Positions 36,400-44,935 of a DNA stretch of 64,000 nt are shown piece by piece. The stretch comes from Caldilineaceae bacterium (GTDB lineage: Bacteria; Chloroflexota; Anaerolineae; Caldilineales; Caldilineaceae). Numbering within the stretch: the stretch's first letter is position 1; each line of letters begins with the position of its first letter. The stretch covers positions 14,107 to 78,106 of the forward strand of contig JACKBC010000033.1 in NCBI GenBank assembly GCA_020634755.1, in the 5' to 3' direction. The translations under genes and the position numbers were made by a program. The notes under the pieces were generated by a model that had not been told where the DNA came from, did no database searches, and was given only the letters and a program-made list of their open reading frames with translations.

Positions 36400-37293
36400 T
36401 TAGGCGATTATGCGACGCGCAGGGGACTCTGAAGCCGGGCTGCCGGTAACTTTCTTACCCGTATCCACCACAACTTCACCATCAGCCTCACTGAGTACAA
36501 AGGAGTCTAGAGAACGTGGAGCTGGTCCTTCAATGTAGAAGCCATCATGGGTGTATTTGGAACCATGACATGGACATTCAAAGCGCCAGTTTGCCGGCTC
36601 CCATTTATAAAGACAACCCAAGTGCGGGCAGACCATGTACAGCGCCTTTTTGCTGCCATCCTCAACCTCCACCATCCAGAACTTGCCATCTGGATTGCCT
36701 TGAGGGGCATCTGCATTGGCCGGCCACAGCGTTTCGTCCACAAAGAACTTGCCGCCAAATTCACCGGCCTTAAAGCGCGGATACATAAACACATACATCC
36801 CCAAACCGGTTTCGGCCAACACAAGCGCCGTGGCGGCTCCCCAAGCATATGTCAGGAACTCGCGGCGCGAATACTCACGCTGTAGCGCGGTTTCGGGCGA
36901 TTCCTCGGGAACGCCCTGCAACACCGGGGGTGGCCCCACGGGCGCGCCGGCGCTGGCGCCATTGGACGCTGTGCCATTTGCGCTTTCCACAGCGTCAGCA
37001 GGAGCCTCTTCATCGGCGTCTACAGCTGTTTCTGCCGCCGCATCCGCCTCGGCAACAACTTCGCCAGTGGCATCTGCTTCGCCAGGGTCTGTCTCAGCAT
37101 CGCCGGCATCTACCGCTACTGCTTCTGCAGCTGGCGCTGCGGCTTCCGTGTTGGCCACTTCAGGGGTAGCCACGGCTTCCGGCGCAGCTTCATCATCTGC
37201 TTCCGCTGCCCGCGCTTGGGCCGATGCCTGCATCTTGGCCTTTAATGCCGCAATCCGATCTGCACCACTTAAATTTTCCAAATTTTCCGCCAT
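36400..37293 (-). CDS. Rieske iron-sulfur protein with long Ala/Glu-rich N-terminal extension
   Basis: A 297-aa protein. AAAGGAG lies eleven bases before the ATG at 37293. Residues about 25-118 are low-complexity Ala, Glu and Asp. Then a twin-arginine motif YSRREF (141-146), one helix (about 147-170), and the Rieske domain with cluster ligands CPHLGC (Cys222, His224) and CPCHGS (Cys240, His243); Cys227 and Cys242 would form the usual disulfide. The long acidic extension would remain in the cytoplasm. First gene of the operon; a promoter is visible at 37388-37417. Confidence 0.95.
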   Translation of the reverse strand: MAENLENLSGADRIAALKAKMQASAQARAAEADDEAAPEAVATPEVANTEAAAPAAEAVAVDAGDAETDPGEADATGEVVAEADAAAETAVDADEEAPADAVESANGTASNGASAGAPVGPPPVLQGVPEESPETALQREYSRREFLTYAWGAATALVLAETGLGMYVFMYPRFKAGEFGGKFFVDETLWPANADAPQGNPDGKFWMVEVEDGSKKALYMVCPHLGCLYKWEPANWRFECPCHGSKYTHDGFYIEGPAPRSLDSFVLSEADGEVVVDTGKKVTGSPASESPARRIIA

Positions 37294-37387
37294 CGTGATC
37301 TGGACTCCTTTAGGCAGTTTTTGTGATCCGAAGGTAACAAATCCCAATAAAACGGGACAGAGGTTTTTCTAATAAGAGCTATGGGCA

Positions 37388-37417
37388 AATATAGCACAAC
37401 TGGTTTTGATTGTCCAA
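37388..37417 (-). promoter_or_regulatory. Probable promoter of the Rieske operon
   Basis: On the minus strand TTGGAC (37417-37412) and TATATT (37393-37388) are spaced by 18 bp, giving a start near 37381 and a leader of about 90 nt. The rest of the 390-bp divergent gap 37294-37683 is AT-rich and holds no gene I can see. Confidence 0.45.
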
Positions 37418-37683
37418 TTTATCACAAATAACTGCTCCCTTTATAAGCGTCCTAAGAAAGTATTTTTAGCAGGGGTATTTTTAACACCGCACCGCATTGT
37501 ACTAAATTTCACAAGTGCTGTCTATTTTGCCCGCCAAAAATAACATTGTTTATGACTCCTCTTTTCGCTCGCGCCTTCATAGGGTATACTCATTTGCCAG
37601 ACAACCCAAAAACAGAATCGATAGATCGCACATGTTGGTCGGTCGACATGTACTGTACAAATAATTCGCCAGCGGAGAATCTT

Positions 37684-38955
37684 ATGCAGCACACCATTGC
37701 GCTTGAAACAATTGGGCCGCAGGGGCCAGAAATGGCGCACGCCGTAGAAAAGTGCGTCCACTGCGGCTTTTGCCTTTCCGCCTGCCCCACCTATAAAGTG
37801 CTGGGCGAAGAGATGGATTCGCCGCGCGGGCGTATTTATCTGATGAAAGAGCAGCTCGAGGGCCATTTGGCGCTGGATGAGATGACGCCTTTTGTGGATC
37901 GCTGTCTGGGCTGCATGGCCTGCGTCACCACCTGTCCCTCGGGCGTAGAATATGGAGATCTGCTGACGCCCTTCCGCGCCCGCGCCGAGCAAGAACGCAG
38001 CCGCAGCCCCATGGAGCGCCTCACGCGGCTCATGGTGCGAGAAACATTGCCCTACCCAGGCCGTTTCCGGTTGGCGGCCGCCATGGGGAAACTGGCCAAA
38101 CCGTTGCAAAGCGTACTGCCGGGCCCGCTAGGCAACATGCTGGATCTGCTGCCAGATGCCCTGCCCGCGCAGCAGCCATTGCCCGAAATTGTGCCAGCCG
38201 TGGGTGAAAGACGCGCCCGCGTAGCGCTGTTGGCCGGTTGCGTCCAGCAGGTGTTGGCGCCACAGATCAATCGGGCCACGCTAAAGGTGCTGGCGCACAA
38301 CGGCGTAGAGGTGCTGATCCCACGGGCGCAGGGCTGCTGCGGCTCGCTGGCCATGCACACCGGTGAAGAAGCCCAGGCGCTGCGGTTGGCCCGCCACAAT
38401 CTGGATCAATTTGTGCCGCTGCTGCTGCGCGACGATGTGGATATGGTGGTGACCAATGCGGCGGGCTGCGGCTCCGGCATGAAAGAGTATGGGTTGCTCT
38501 TCAAAGGCACGGTACACGAGGATCGGGCCAAACTATTTGCCAGCAAAGTGCAGGATATTAGCGTTTTTCTGGCCGCGCTAGACATGAAGCCGCTCCAACC
38601 CCTGCCCGAATCACTGACCATCGCCTACCACGACGCCTGTCATCTGGCTCATGCGCAACGCATTACCGCCCAGCCCCGCCAGCTATTGAGCGCCATTCCC
38701 AACGTGACGCTGGTTCCCATTCCCGAAGGGGAACTCTGCTGTGGCTCAGCCGGCACATACAACCTGGAGCAGCCTGAGCTGGCTCATCAAATTGGCGAAC
38801 GCAAGGCGCGCAACATTCTGACCACGGGCGCCGATGCCGTGGTCACCGGCAATATTGGCTGCATGACCCAAATTCAGACGCACCTGGCTGCCCTTGGTCA
38901 GCCGTTGCCCATTTGGCATACGGTAGAGGTGCTGGCACAAGCGATTGCGGCGTAG
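37684..38955 (+). CDS. glcF: GlcF/LutA-type iron-sulfur oxidoreductase subunit
   Basis: A 423-aa protein with two 4Fe-4S motifs near the N-terminus: CVHCGFCLSACP and CLGCMACVTTCP. They are followed by two CCG-domain motifs (QGCCGSLAMHTGE and ELCCGSAGTYN), with the intermediate AAGCGSGMKEYG and YHDACHLAHAQ. This is the architecture of the iron-sulfur subunit of glycolate oxidase. The partner flavin subunits GlcD/GlcE are not in the window. The ATG at 37684 (MQHTIA) is chosen because GGAG lies six bases upstream and the longer frame has no family similarity. Could also serve another 2-hydroxyacid; a 2-hydroxyacid dehydrogenase lies 6 kb away. Confidence 0.9.
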   Translation: MQHTIALETIGPQGPEMAHAVEKCVHCGFCLSACPTYKVLGEEMDSPRGRIYLMKEQLEGHLALDEMTPFVDRCLGCMACVTTCPSGVEYGDLLTPFRARAEQERSRSPMERLTRLMVRETLPYPGRFRLAAAMGKLAKPLQSVLPGPLGNMLDLLPDALPAQQPLPEIVPAVGERRARVALLAGCVQQVLAPQINRATLKVLAHNGVEVLIPRAQGCCGSLAMHTGEEAQALRLARHNLDQFVPLLLRDDVDMVVTNAAGCGSGMKEYGLLFKGTVHEDRAKLFASKVQDISVFLAALDMKPLQPLPESLTIAYHDACHLAHAQRITAQPRQLLSAIPNVTLVPIPEGELCCGSAGTYNLEQPELAHQIGERKARNILTTGADAVVTGNIGCMTQIQTHLAALGQPLPIWHTVEVLAQAIAA

Positions 38956-38968
38956 GGAGTAAAGGTAG

Positions 38969-39059
38969 TACCAGCTGCGGTTGTAAAAGCGATGCATAAT
39001 TGACAATTCTACGTTGAAAAATGGGTACTTATGCAGCGCTTTTACAGAGCCCAATGGTA
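38969..39059. repeat. Family-4 palindromic element, copy 1
   Basis: TACCAGCTGCGGTTGTAAAAGC at the left end is the near inverse of GCTTTTACAGAGCCCAATGGTA at the right end; 91 bp. Other copies at 43590-43690 (reverse) and 45937-46031. Confidence 0.7.
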
Positions 39060-39136
39060 TAAGCATAAGCAGTAAGGATGGGACATCGTCGTACCTCTAT
39101 TCCCCGATCCCCCTCCCCACAAAAGGAAGCATAACC

Positions 39137-40027
39137 ATGACCGATATTTCTATCGCCGTTGTGCCCGTAGCCGGTATTGGCACGCGGCTGCTGCCGGCCA
39201 CCAAATCACAGCCCAAGGAGATGCTGCCGGTGGGGCGCAAACCGGTGGTGCAATATGTGGTGGATGAACTGACCCGCGTGGGGTTACAGCGGTTGCTCTT
39301 TATTACCGGTCCGAGCAAGACATCCATTGAAAACCACTTTGACATTGACGCCGAGCTGATCCAGGTGCTGCGCGAGTCCGGCAAAGAGGATCTGCTGGCC
39401 GAGCTGAGCTTTGAACGGGCGCCCATCCAATATTTTTACACGCGACAACGGCAGCTGCTAGGGCTGGGCCATGCCGTGTCGTGCGCCCGCCCCTTTGTGG
39501 GCGATCAGCCCTTTGTGGTGGCGCTGGGGGATTCGATCATTGGGCTGAACGCGCAGAGTGATGTTGTGCGTCGCATGAGCCGCTGTTTTGTGGAAACAGG
39601 GGCCGACGCGGTCATTGCCGTTGAAGAGGTGCCGCACGCGGAAATTCGCCATTACGGCGTGGCCATGCCCAAAACCACTGGCGACATTTTTGAACTGGCC
39701 GACGTCATCGAAAAGCCTACGCTAGAAGATGCCCCCAGCAATCTGGCCATTGCGGCGCGCTATGTTTTTTCACCCACGATTTTTGATGCGCTGGAGCAGA
39801 TTCAGCCCGGCTCTGGTGGTGAGCTTCAGTTAACCGACGCCATTCGGCTGCTCATCCAGAATGGCGGCAAAGTCTATGGGCTGCGGCTGCATAACCACGA
39901 ACGGCGCTATGATATTGGCACTTTTGACAGCTATTTCCGCGCGTTTGTGGAATTTGCCCTGGCGGATGAGAAGCATGGGGCAACTTTGCGCACATATCTG
40001 GAAGAGCTGCTGCGCAAGGCAGCATAG
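39137..40027 (+). CDS. galU: UTP-sugar-1-phosphate uridylyltransferase (GalU family)
   Basis: A 296-aa nucleotidyltransferase. AAAGGAAGC precedes the ATG at 39137. Signature VPVAGIGTRLLPATKSQPKEMLPV with the nucleotide-binding G-x-G-T-R and catalytic Lys; further blocks GLGHAVSCARPFVGDQPFVVALGD and ELQLTDAIRLL fit GalU. It makes UDP-glucose from UTP and glucose 1-phosphate in the standard family role. Its stop lies 37 bp before the glucuronokinase-like gene, so its true substrate could be glucuronate 1-phosphate or several sugar phosphates. Confidence 0.9.
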   Translation: MTDISIAVVPVAGIGTRLLPATKSQPKEMLPVGRKPVVQYVVDELTRVGLQRLLFITGPSKTSIENHFDIDAELIQVLRESGKEDLLAELSFERAPIQYFYTRQRQLLGLGHAVSCARPFVGDQPFVVALGDSIIGLNAQSDVVRRMSRCFVETGADAVIAVEEVPHAEIRHYGVAMPKTTGDIFELADVIEKPTLEDAPSNLAIAARYVFSPTIFDALEQIQPGSGGELQLTDAIRLLIQNGGKVYGLRLHNHERRYDIGTFDSYFRAFVEFALADEKHGATLRTYLEELLRKAA

Positions 40028-40064
40028 CAAAGCTCTCGTCACTGCAATTTTGGAGTAAATGTTC

Positions 40065-41135
40065 ATGGAAATTGTTCGGAAACGTACATATGCCCGCGCC
40101 GGGCTGTTAGGCAACCCATCGGACGGCTATCATGGCAAAACGATCTCGGTGATTGTGCGCAATTTTTGGGCCGAGGTGGTTCTATACGAGTGGGACTCAG
40201 TAGATATTGTGCTGGCGCAAAATGACCGCGCCAGCTTTCGTTCCGTCTATGATTTGGCCAAAGATGTGCAGCTTCACGGCTATTATGGCGGCATCCGGCT
40301 AGTCAAAGCCACCATCAAGCGCTTTGTGGAATATTGCCAGGCCCAAAACATTTCGCTGCACGAGCGCAACTTTTCTGTGCGCTACGAAACCAATATTCCG
40401 CGCCAGGTGGGTATGGCTGGCTCCAGCGCCATTATTGTCTCTACGCTGCGCTGCTTGATGGCCTATTATGACGTGCAGATGCCGCTGGAAATCCAGCCCA
40501 CATTTGTGCTTTCGGTTGAGCTGGAGCTGGGCATTACCGGCGGCTTGCAGGACCGCGTGATTCAGTGCTATGAAGGCGTGGTTTATATGGATTTTGCCAA
40601 GGCGCGGGAGCGCACCATCCACGGCCTGCGCTGCTATCATTACGAACCGCTGGATCCGGCGCTGCTGCCCTCGCTATATGTGGCCTATCACAACGCCCTA
40701 AGCGAGCCCACCGAGCTCTTCCACAACGATATTCGCGGTCGATATGACCGCGGCGACCAGGTGGTGATTGGCGCCATGGATGCCTGCGCAGTGCTGGCCC
40801 ATGAGGGTCGCGCCGCTATCTTGAGCAGCGATGGCGCCAAGCTGAGCCAGCTGATCAACGAGAATTTTGGCGTGCGCCGCGGCATCTATAACTTGCCGCC
40901 GTGGCAGGTGGAGATGGTGGAGACGGCGCAGCGCTGTGGCGCCAGCGCCAAGTTTGCCGGCTCCGGTGGTGCGATTATTGGCGTTTATGAAGGCGAAGAG
41001 ATGTTTCGCGAATTAACGCAGGCGCTGGGAGCGATTGGGTCGCGGACGTTTAAGCCAGTGGTGGAAAGTAGAGGAGTAGAGGAGTGGAGGAGTGGAGGAG
41101 TGGAGGAGTGGAGGAGTGGAGGAGTAGAGGAGTAG
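40065..41135 (+). CDS. GHMP kinase, glucuronokinase-like
   Basis: A 356-aa sugar kinase. The ATG at 40065 lies nine bases after GGAG; an ATG two codons earlier is too close. Motifs: RAGLLGNPSDGYHGKTIS near residue 13, the ATP loop PRQVGMAGSSAIIVS near 115, and AKFAGSGGAIIGVY near 303. The first of these and YYGGIRL, ELGITGGLQDRVIQ and NFGVRRGIYN closely follow the plant glucuronokinase sequences as I remember them, more than galactokinase or heptose kinases. It would phosphorylate glucuronate at C1. The C-terminal 23 residues come from an 8-bp tandem repeat that has run into the reading frame. Confidence 0.85.
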   Translation: MEIVRKRTYARAGLLGNPSDGYHGKTISVIVRNFWAEVVLYEWDSVDIVLAQNDRASFRSVYDLAKDVQLHGYYGGIRLVKATIKRFVEYCQAQNISLHERNFSVRYETNIPRQVGMAGSSAIIVSTLRCLMAYYDVQMPLEIQPTFVLSVELELGITGGLQDRVIQCYEGVVYMDFAKARERTIHGLRCYHYEPLDPALLPSLYVAYHNALSEPTELFHNDIRGRYDRGDQVVIGAMDACAVLAHEGRAAILSSDGAKLSQLINENFGVRRGIYNLPPWQVEMVETAQRCGASAKFAGSGGAIIGVYEGEEMFRELTQALGAIGSRTFKPVVESRGVEEWRSGGVEEWRSGGVEE

Positions 41136-41150
41136 AGGAGTGGAGAAGTG
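41065..41150 (+). repeat. 8-bp tandem repeat (GGAGTGGA)n
   Basis: About ten units of GGAGTGGA or GGAGTAGA in a row, covering the end of the kinase gene and 15 bp beyond the stop. Because 8 is not a multiple of 3, the repeat encodes an 8-residue period (GVEEWRSG) and unit gain or loss would change the protein's C-terminus. Confidence 0.9.
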
Positions 41151-41285
41151 GCCATTCGGTAAGGCTTTGGCGTGCGCAGTCGTTCACGCAGCGGTTGCAG
41201 AGCCATTACGCTCAGGCGCCGTAACAGAGTAGAATAGACTGGGGCCCTTCGATAGGCTCAGGGACCAGAGGAGAAAAAGAGAAAT

Positions 41286-41654
41286 ATGCAGGAATTGGTG
41301 GAGGTAAAGGCGTATTTGGCCGAGAAACCGGGGTCGGTAGAGGAGTATCCGTTTGGTCCCACGGCGTTGGTCTATAAGGTGGGCGGCAAGATGTTTGCGC
41401 TGGTTTCCGAAGATGCGCGGCCATTGCGCATCAATTTAAAGTGTGACCCCGCGCTGGCCATTGCACAGCGTGATATGTACGCAGCGGTGCTGCCCGGTTA
41501 CCACATGAACAAGCGCCACTGGAACACAGTGGTGCTAGACGGCTCAGTTCCTGCCGCCGAGGTGCGCGCCATGATGGATGATTCGTACGCGCTGGTGGTC
41601 AAAGGATTGGGTAAGGCTGTGCGGGAGCGGCTGCACCTGTCTGCTGACGATTAA
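41286..41654 (+). CDS. MmcQ/YjbR family protein
   Basis: A 122-aa protein with the family pattern: N-terminal helix, EEYPFGPTALVYKVGGKMFALVS, INLKCDPALAIAQRD, GYHMNKRHWNTVVLDG, and a DDSYALVVKGL helix. Members adopt a CyaY-like fold and some bind DNA; the cellular role is unclear. GAGG and AAAAAGAG lie upstream. Its last 56 bp overlap the convergent phosphatase gene. Confidence 0.88.
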   Translation: MQELVEVKAYLAEKPGSVEEYPFGPTALVYKVGGKMFALVSEDARPLRINLKCDPALAIAQRDMYAAVLPGYHMNKRHWNTVVLDGSVPAAEVRAMMDDSYALVVKGLGKAVRERLHLSADD

Positions 41655-42222
41655 ATGGGGTGTACGGCTTCGGTGTAAAAACCAGGTCCACTGCCCATTT
41701 GGCGTCTGCATCAAGCGCACGCGTGGCGCGCCAGGCGCCGGCGGGCGGCAGCGGATTGCCGTAATCGAAGTGGCGACAATAGTGGGCCACTTCATCCTTG
41801 GCAACGCCCAACTCTTCTAACAAAACCCGAATCGGCCCGCCGTGGGACACAATGGCAATGGGGCCATCATCGGCGCTTTCACCACAGAGCCGCTCCCAGA
41901 ACGGCCATAAACGGGCCAGCACATCGGCATCTTTCTCCCCATTTACCCATTCGGCCAACATTTCCTCAGTTTCCATCTCAATGCCAGAAGCTGCGGCAGC
42001 AATGTGGGCGGTCATCTGCGTGCGCAACAGCGGGCTGGCGTAAATCTGCTGCACGCCAACGGATTTCAGATACGCTCCCAAACGGGCGGCTTCCTCTTCG
42101 CCTTCGGGCAAAATAGGCGGCCCCGGCGCAACATCATAGCGAATGCCGGTAGTGCGGTTGGGCGTGGCGTGGCGGGCCAGATAAATGGTGATGGCGGGTT
42201 GAACGGTGGAAAGCTGCGACAT
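41599..42222 (-). CDS. Histidine phosphatase superfamily protein
   Basis: A 207-aa phosphatase of the phosphoglycerate mutase-like fold: phospho-histidine motif LARHATPNR near residue 16, IYASPLLRTQMTAHI, catalytic acid region AEWVNGE, and VSHGGPIRVLL near 126. The substrate is unknown. The 3' end overlaps the MmcQ-like gene tail to tail by 56 bp; the last 35 residues are variable and proline-rich, so the overlap may come from loss of an earlier stop. Confidence 0.9.
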   Translation of the reverse strand: MSQLSTVQPAITIYLARHATPNRTTGIRYDVAPGPPILPEGEEEAARLGAYLKSVGVQQIYASPLLRTQMTAHIAAAASGIEMETEEMLAEWVNGEKDADVLARLWPFWERLCGESADDGPIAIVSHGGPIRVLLEELGVAKDEVAHYCRHFDYGNPLPPAGAWRATRALDADAKWAVDLVFTPKPYTPFNRQQTGAAAPAQPYPIL

Positions 42223-42278
42223 TATGTTCCTATGTATTCCTATTTTGTGCTTCTATTTTTCATGACAATTAACAAGGG

Positions 42279-42358
42279 GACTTATGCAAGGCTGGCGTAA
42301 AATCACATCAAAAGCAAACGGATTTATTCTTGGCAATCCTCAGACGCTGCGTAACATG
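42279..42358. repeat. Family-3 palindromic element, copy 3
   Basis: Left end GACTTATGCAAGG and right end GCTGCGTAACATG; the interior CTTGGCAATCCTCAG equals that of the copy at 32736-32814. About 80 bp. Confidence 0.65.
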
Positions 42359-42389
42359 AGTTAACAATTTATAAACCTTCGTAAAATAT

Positions 42390-42466
42390 AGTATTCCCAC
42401 GGACATTGAATAGACAGACGGGGTCCAAAATACCACACCCGCACAGCCCATGTCCGTGGGAATACT
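42390..42466. repeat. Inverted repeat with perfect 17-bp arms
   Basis: AGTATTCCCACGGACAT at 42390-42406 is the exact inverse of ATGTCCGTGGGAATACT at 42450-42466. The 43-bp spacer is GC-mixed and unrelated to the other families. Single copy here. It lies just past the 3' end of the nucleotidyltransferase gene. Confidence 0.85.
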
Positions 42467-42494
42467 TGCAATTGCTTCAACTAAACTTCGTACG

Positions 42495-43451
42495 TTACGC
42501 AATCACCTGCTCAATCACCTGGCTGTGATCGGCCACGTTGCGGTTGCGCAGCACAATGGCGTTCCGCAGTTCCACGTAGTTGCCGATGTAACAACCCGCT
42601 TCCAAATAGACATTGGGTCCCACCACGCAATTCTCGCCAATAGTCACGCCATCATCAAAGTGCAGCGGACCAATCAGCTGCGTATTGGAGCCCACTTTAT
42701 CGGGTTGGGCGCGCAAACGCCCGTTTTCCTGGGCCAGATAGTGCTGATTCAAAAAGAGCAGGTCGGCCGCATTGGTCAACTGCAAGCGCGTGGGCGTAAA
42801 AACGCCCGCAATGGGACCTTCGCTTTTGATCAGCATTTGAATGGCGTCTTGCAGCTCGTATTCGCCCCGCTTGGAAGGCTGTACGCGCGGCAAGAATTCA
42901 AGCAGCTTGGTCGAGAAAAGATAGAGCGGCAAGCTGGCAATATTAGAAGGCTCCTCGCCCGGCGCCGGTTTTTCCACAATGCCATGAACGCGTCCGTCGC
43001 GCACATCGACCACGCCAGATTTACGCAGCTGCTCCGGCCCCACTTCCATTAGGCTTAGCGTGGCATGGACGTGCTGACTGCGGTGGGTTTGAATGAGTTC
43101 GGCAATGTGTTCTGGCGGCGTTAAATTGTCGCAGGCCGAGAGGATGAAATCTTCCTGGATATAGGGGACGGCTAAGCTCAAAGCGTGCGCCATGCCCAAT
43201 CGTTCATTTTGTACTTCAAAGCGCACCTGTACATCGGCAGGCAAATGAGAGCGTTCTATAAAGTAGTGGCGAATGTCCTCATCATCAGGACTAATGATCA
43301 TGGTAAAGTCGCAGATGCCATTGGCAATGAGCGTGTCGAGCACGCGGGCGACAATTGGTTTGCCGGCCACTGGCGCCATCGCTTTGGTGCGCGTGGCCGT
43401 AATTGGATGCAGCCGCGTGCCTTTGCCCGCGGCCAAAATTACTCCTTGCAT
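42495..43451 (-). CDS. Sugar-phosphate nucleotidyltransferase with left-handed beta-helix tail
   Basis: A 318-aa enzyme. GAGG lies six bases before the ATG at 43451. N-terminal Rossmann-like nucleotidyltransferase: LAAGKGTRLHPITATRTKAMAPVAGKP, ..SACDNLTP (metal-binding Asp), VEKPAPGEEPSN. The C-terminal part (about 240-318) has hexapeptide-type strands (VGSNTQLIGPLHFDDGVTIGENCVVGPNVYLEAGCYIGNYVELRNAIVL). This resembles archaeal/bacterial RmlA-GlmU-like bifunctional enzymes that charge glucose or N-acetylglucosamine phosphate. Together with the GalU-like protein it gives two nucleotidyltransferases within 4 kb. Confidence 0.88.
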   Translation of the reverse strand: MQGVILAAGKGTRLHPITATRTKAMAPVAGKPIVARVLDTLIANGICDFTMIISPDDEDIRHYFIERSHLPADVQVRFEVQNERLGMAHALSLAVPYIQEDFILSACDNLTPPEHIAELIQTHRSQHVHATLSLMEVGPEQLRKSGVVDVRDGRVHGIVEKPAPGEEPSNIASLPLYLFSTKLLEFLPRVQPSKRGEYELQDAIQMLIKSEGPIAGVFTPTRLQLTNAADLLFLNQHYLAQENGRLRAQPDKVGSNTQLIGPLHFDDGVTIGENCVVGPNVYLEAGCYIGNYVELRNAIVLRNRNVADHSQVIEQVIA

Positions 43452-43475
43452 GAAATTCCTCACATATACTCATAG

Positions 43476-43560
43476 TCAGTACAACGCAACGGCGCTGGCG
43501 CCTAGACATCGGTTTGGTTTGCTGAATCCGACTCCATTGCCTGCCATTGCGATCTACTGA
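43476..43560. repeat. Family-1 palindromic element, copy 1
   Basis: Left end TCAGTACAACGCAACGG, right end CCATTGCGATCTACTGA; these are inverted repeats with consensus TCAGTAGATCGCAACGG. 85 bp with a shared interior (TAGGCATCGG, GAATCCGAC). It lies directly upstream of the nucleotidyltransferase start. Confidence 0.8.
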
Positions 43561-43589
43561 CACTTACAAATACTCACAAACATATACCA

Positions 43590-43690
43590 TATAATTCCAT
43601 TTGGCTCTGTAAAAGCGATGAATCATTGACAATTCTACGCTGAGAAAGGCGTCATTATGCAGCGCTCTTACAACCGCAGTTGGTATAATA
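43590..43690. repeat. Family-4 palindromic element, copy 2 (reversed)
   Basis: TTTGGCTCTGTAAAAGCGATG at the left and CGCTCTTACAACCGCAGTTGG at the right, with ATTGACAATTCTACG inside as in copy 1. The right end carries TGGTATAAT, which looks like an extended -10 box. Confidence 0.7.
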
Positions 43691-43841
43691 CGACGTATGC
43701 AGCGCTTTTGGGGCGCCCAGAATGCCCCAAAAACGTATACAAAGTAAGACGCGAATTGAGCCCATATGTCGCGGGAAATTTCAGTTTGCTAGGGTCCACG
43801 GCCAAGTATTGTTGAGGGTGCAGAAGTGGATGCAAACATTT

Positions 43842-43927
43842 TCAGCAGATCGCGACGGTGTTGGCGGTCTAGGCGTCGGTCTTGATTGTTGAATCCGACG
43901 CTGTCCCTTGCCGTTGCGATCTACTCA
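43842..43927. repeat. Family-1 palindromic element, copy 2
   Basis: Left end TCAGCAGATCGCGACGG, right end CCGTTGCGATCTACTCA; 86 bp. The right end touches the stop codon of the hydroxyacid dehydrogenase gene (TAA at 43930-43928). Confidence 0.8.
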
Positions 43928-44887
43928 TTATCCAATCACGGCCAGGGGTGATTGTCCATTCCAAACGCGCTGCAAATTTTCAAAGATAAATTGGCCGCGC
44001 CGCCGCCATGTATCATAGGTGATGCCGGCACTGTGGGGCGTAAAGAGCACGTTGTCCATTTGCAGCAGTGGATTATCCGGCGCCGGCGGTTCCTTTTCCA
44101 GCACATCCAGGGCGGCGCCGGCAATTTGGCCATTTTGCAGCGCTTGGATCAGCGCTGCTTCATCAATGACCGGGCCGCGGCAGGTATTGACAACCACGGC
44201 GTTGGGCTTCATGCGCGCAAATTGCGCATGACTCAAAATGCCGCGCGTTTCCGCATTGAGCGGCGTATGCAGCGTAATCAAATCCGCTTCCGCCACCAGT
44301 TCGTCCAGCGTGACGCGCGTCACGTTGAGCGCTTGTTCTACTGCGGCCGCAGGGGGATAAGCATCGTAATAGATGACCCGTGCGCCCCAGCCTTGCAAGC
44401 GGCGCGCCACCTTCTGACCAATATTGCCCATACCGATAATGCCCACGGTTTTGCCGTCAATGGTGTATGTGCAGACGCCGGTGTCGATGGCGCGCCACTG
44501 GTTGTTGCGCACATTCACATCCAGCTGGCGAAAGCGACGATAGATGGCCAGCATCATGGCAATGGTATGTTCGGCCACGTCAATGGAATTGGCGCCGCCG
44601 TTGTTGGCAATGGGCACACCCAGTTCCTGGCAAAGCGCCAGGTTCATCTGGTCAAACCCGGCGCTAACAAGCTGGATAAGCTTGAGCTGCGGCATGGCGC
44701 GCAGCACATTATCCGCAATGCGGCTGGGAAACAGAATCAAAAAGTCGGCATCTTGCACGCGCGCAATGAGCTCGGCGTCGCTCAAGTTAGCCGGATGCAC
44801 GGTTGCGGCAAACCCGGATGGCGCATCTTGCACAATCAAGCTGGAGACCTGCTCCGAATAGGATGTGATGAAATGAACATTCGGCAT
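43928..44887 (-). CDS. D-2-hydroxyacid dehydrogenase, NAD-dependent
   Basis: A 319-aa dehydrogenase. GGGAGAAG lies upstream of the ATG at 44887. Rossmann motif GIIGMGNIGQKVARRL near residue 140, catalytic Arg in VNTCRGPVIDE, Glu in DVLEKEPP, and catalytic His in TPHSAGIT near 283. It reduces a 2-keto acid or oxidises a 2-hydroxyacid; the exact substrate cannot be read. Family-1 palindromes flank the gene on both sides. It may belong with the downstream sugar-acid genes in function. Confidence 0.92.
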   Translation of the reverse strand: MPNVHFITSYSEQVSSLIVQDAPSGFAATVHPANLSDAELIARVQDADFLILFPSRIADNVLRAMPQLKLIQLVSAGFDQMNLALCQELGVPIANNGGANSIDVAEHTIAMMLAIYRRFRQLDVNVRNNQWRAIDTGVCTYTIDGKTVGIIGMGNIGQKVARRLQGWGARVIYYDAYPPAAAVEQALNVTRVTLDELVAEADLITLHTPLNAETRGILSHAQFARMKPNAVVVNTCRGPVIDEAALIQALQNGQIAGAALDVLEKEPPAPDNPLLQMDNVLFTPHSAGITYDTWRRRGQFIFENLQRVWNGQSPLAVIG

Positions 44888-44935
44888 AATTTTATCTTCT
44901 CCCAATGTAGGCGATAATAGTGTGACAAATTATTG

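Noticed and set aside
37546..37683. Longer N-terminus for the GlcF-like protein
   Set aside because: The added 46 residues have no family similarity and no ribosome-binding site, whereas GGAG precedes the internal ATG at 37684.
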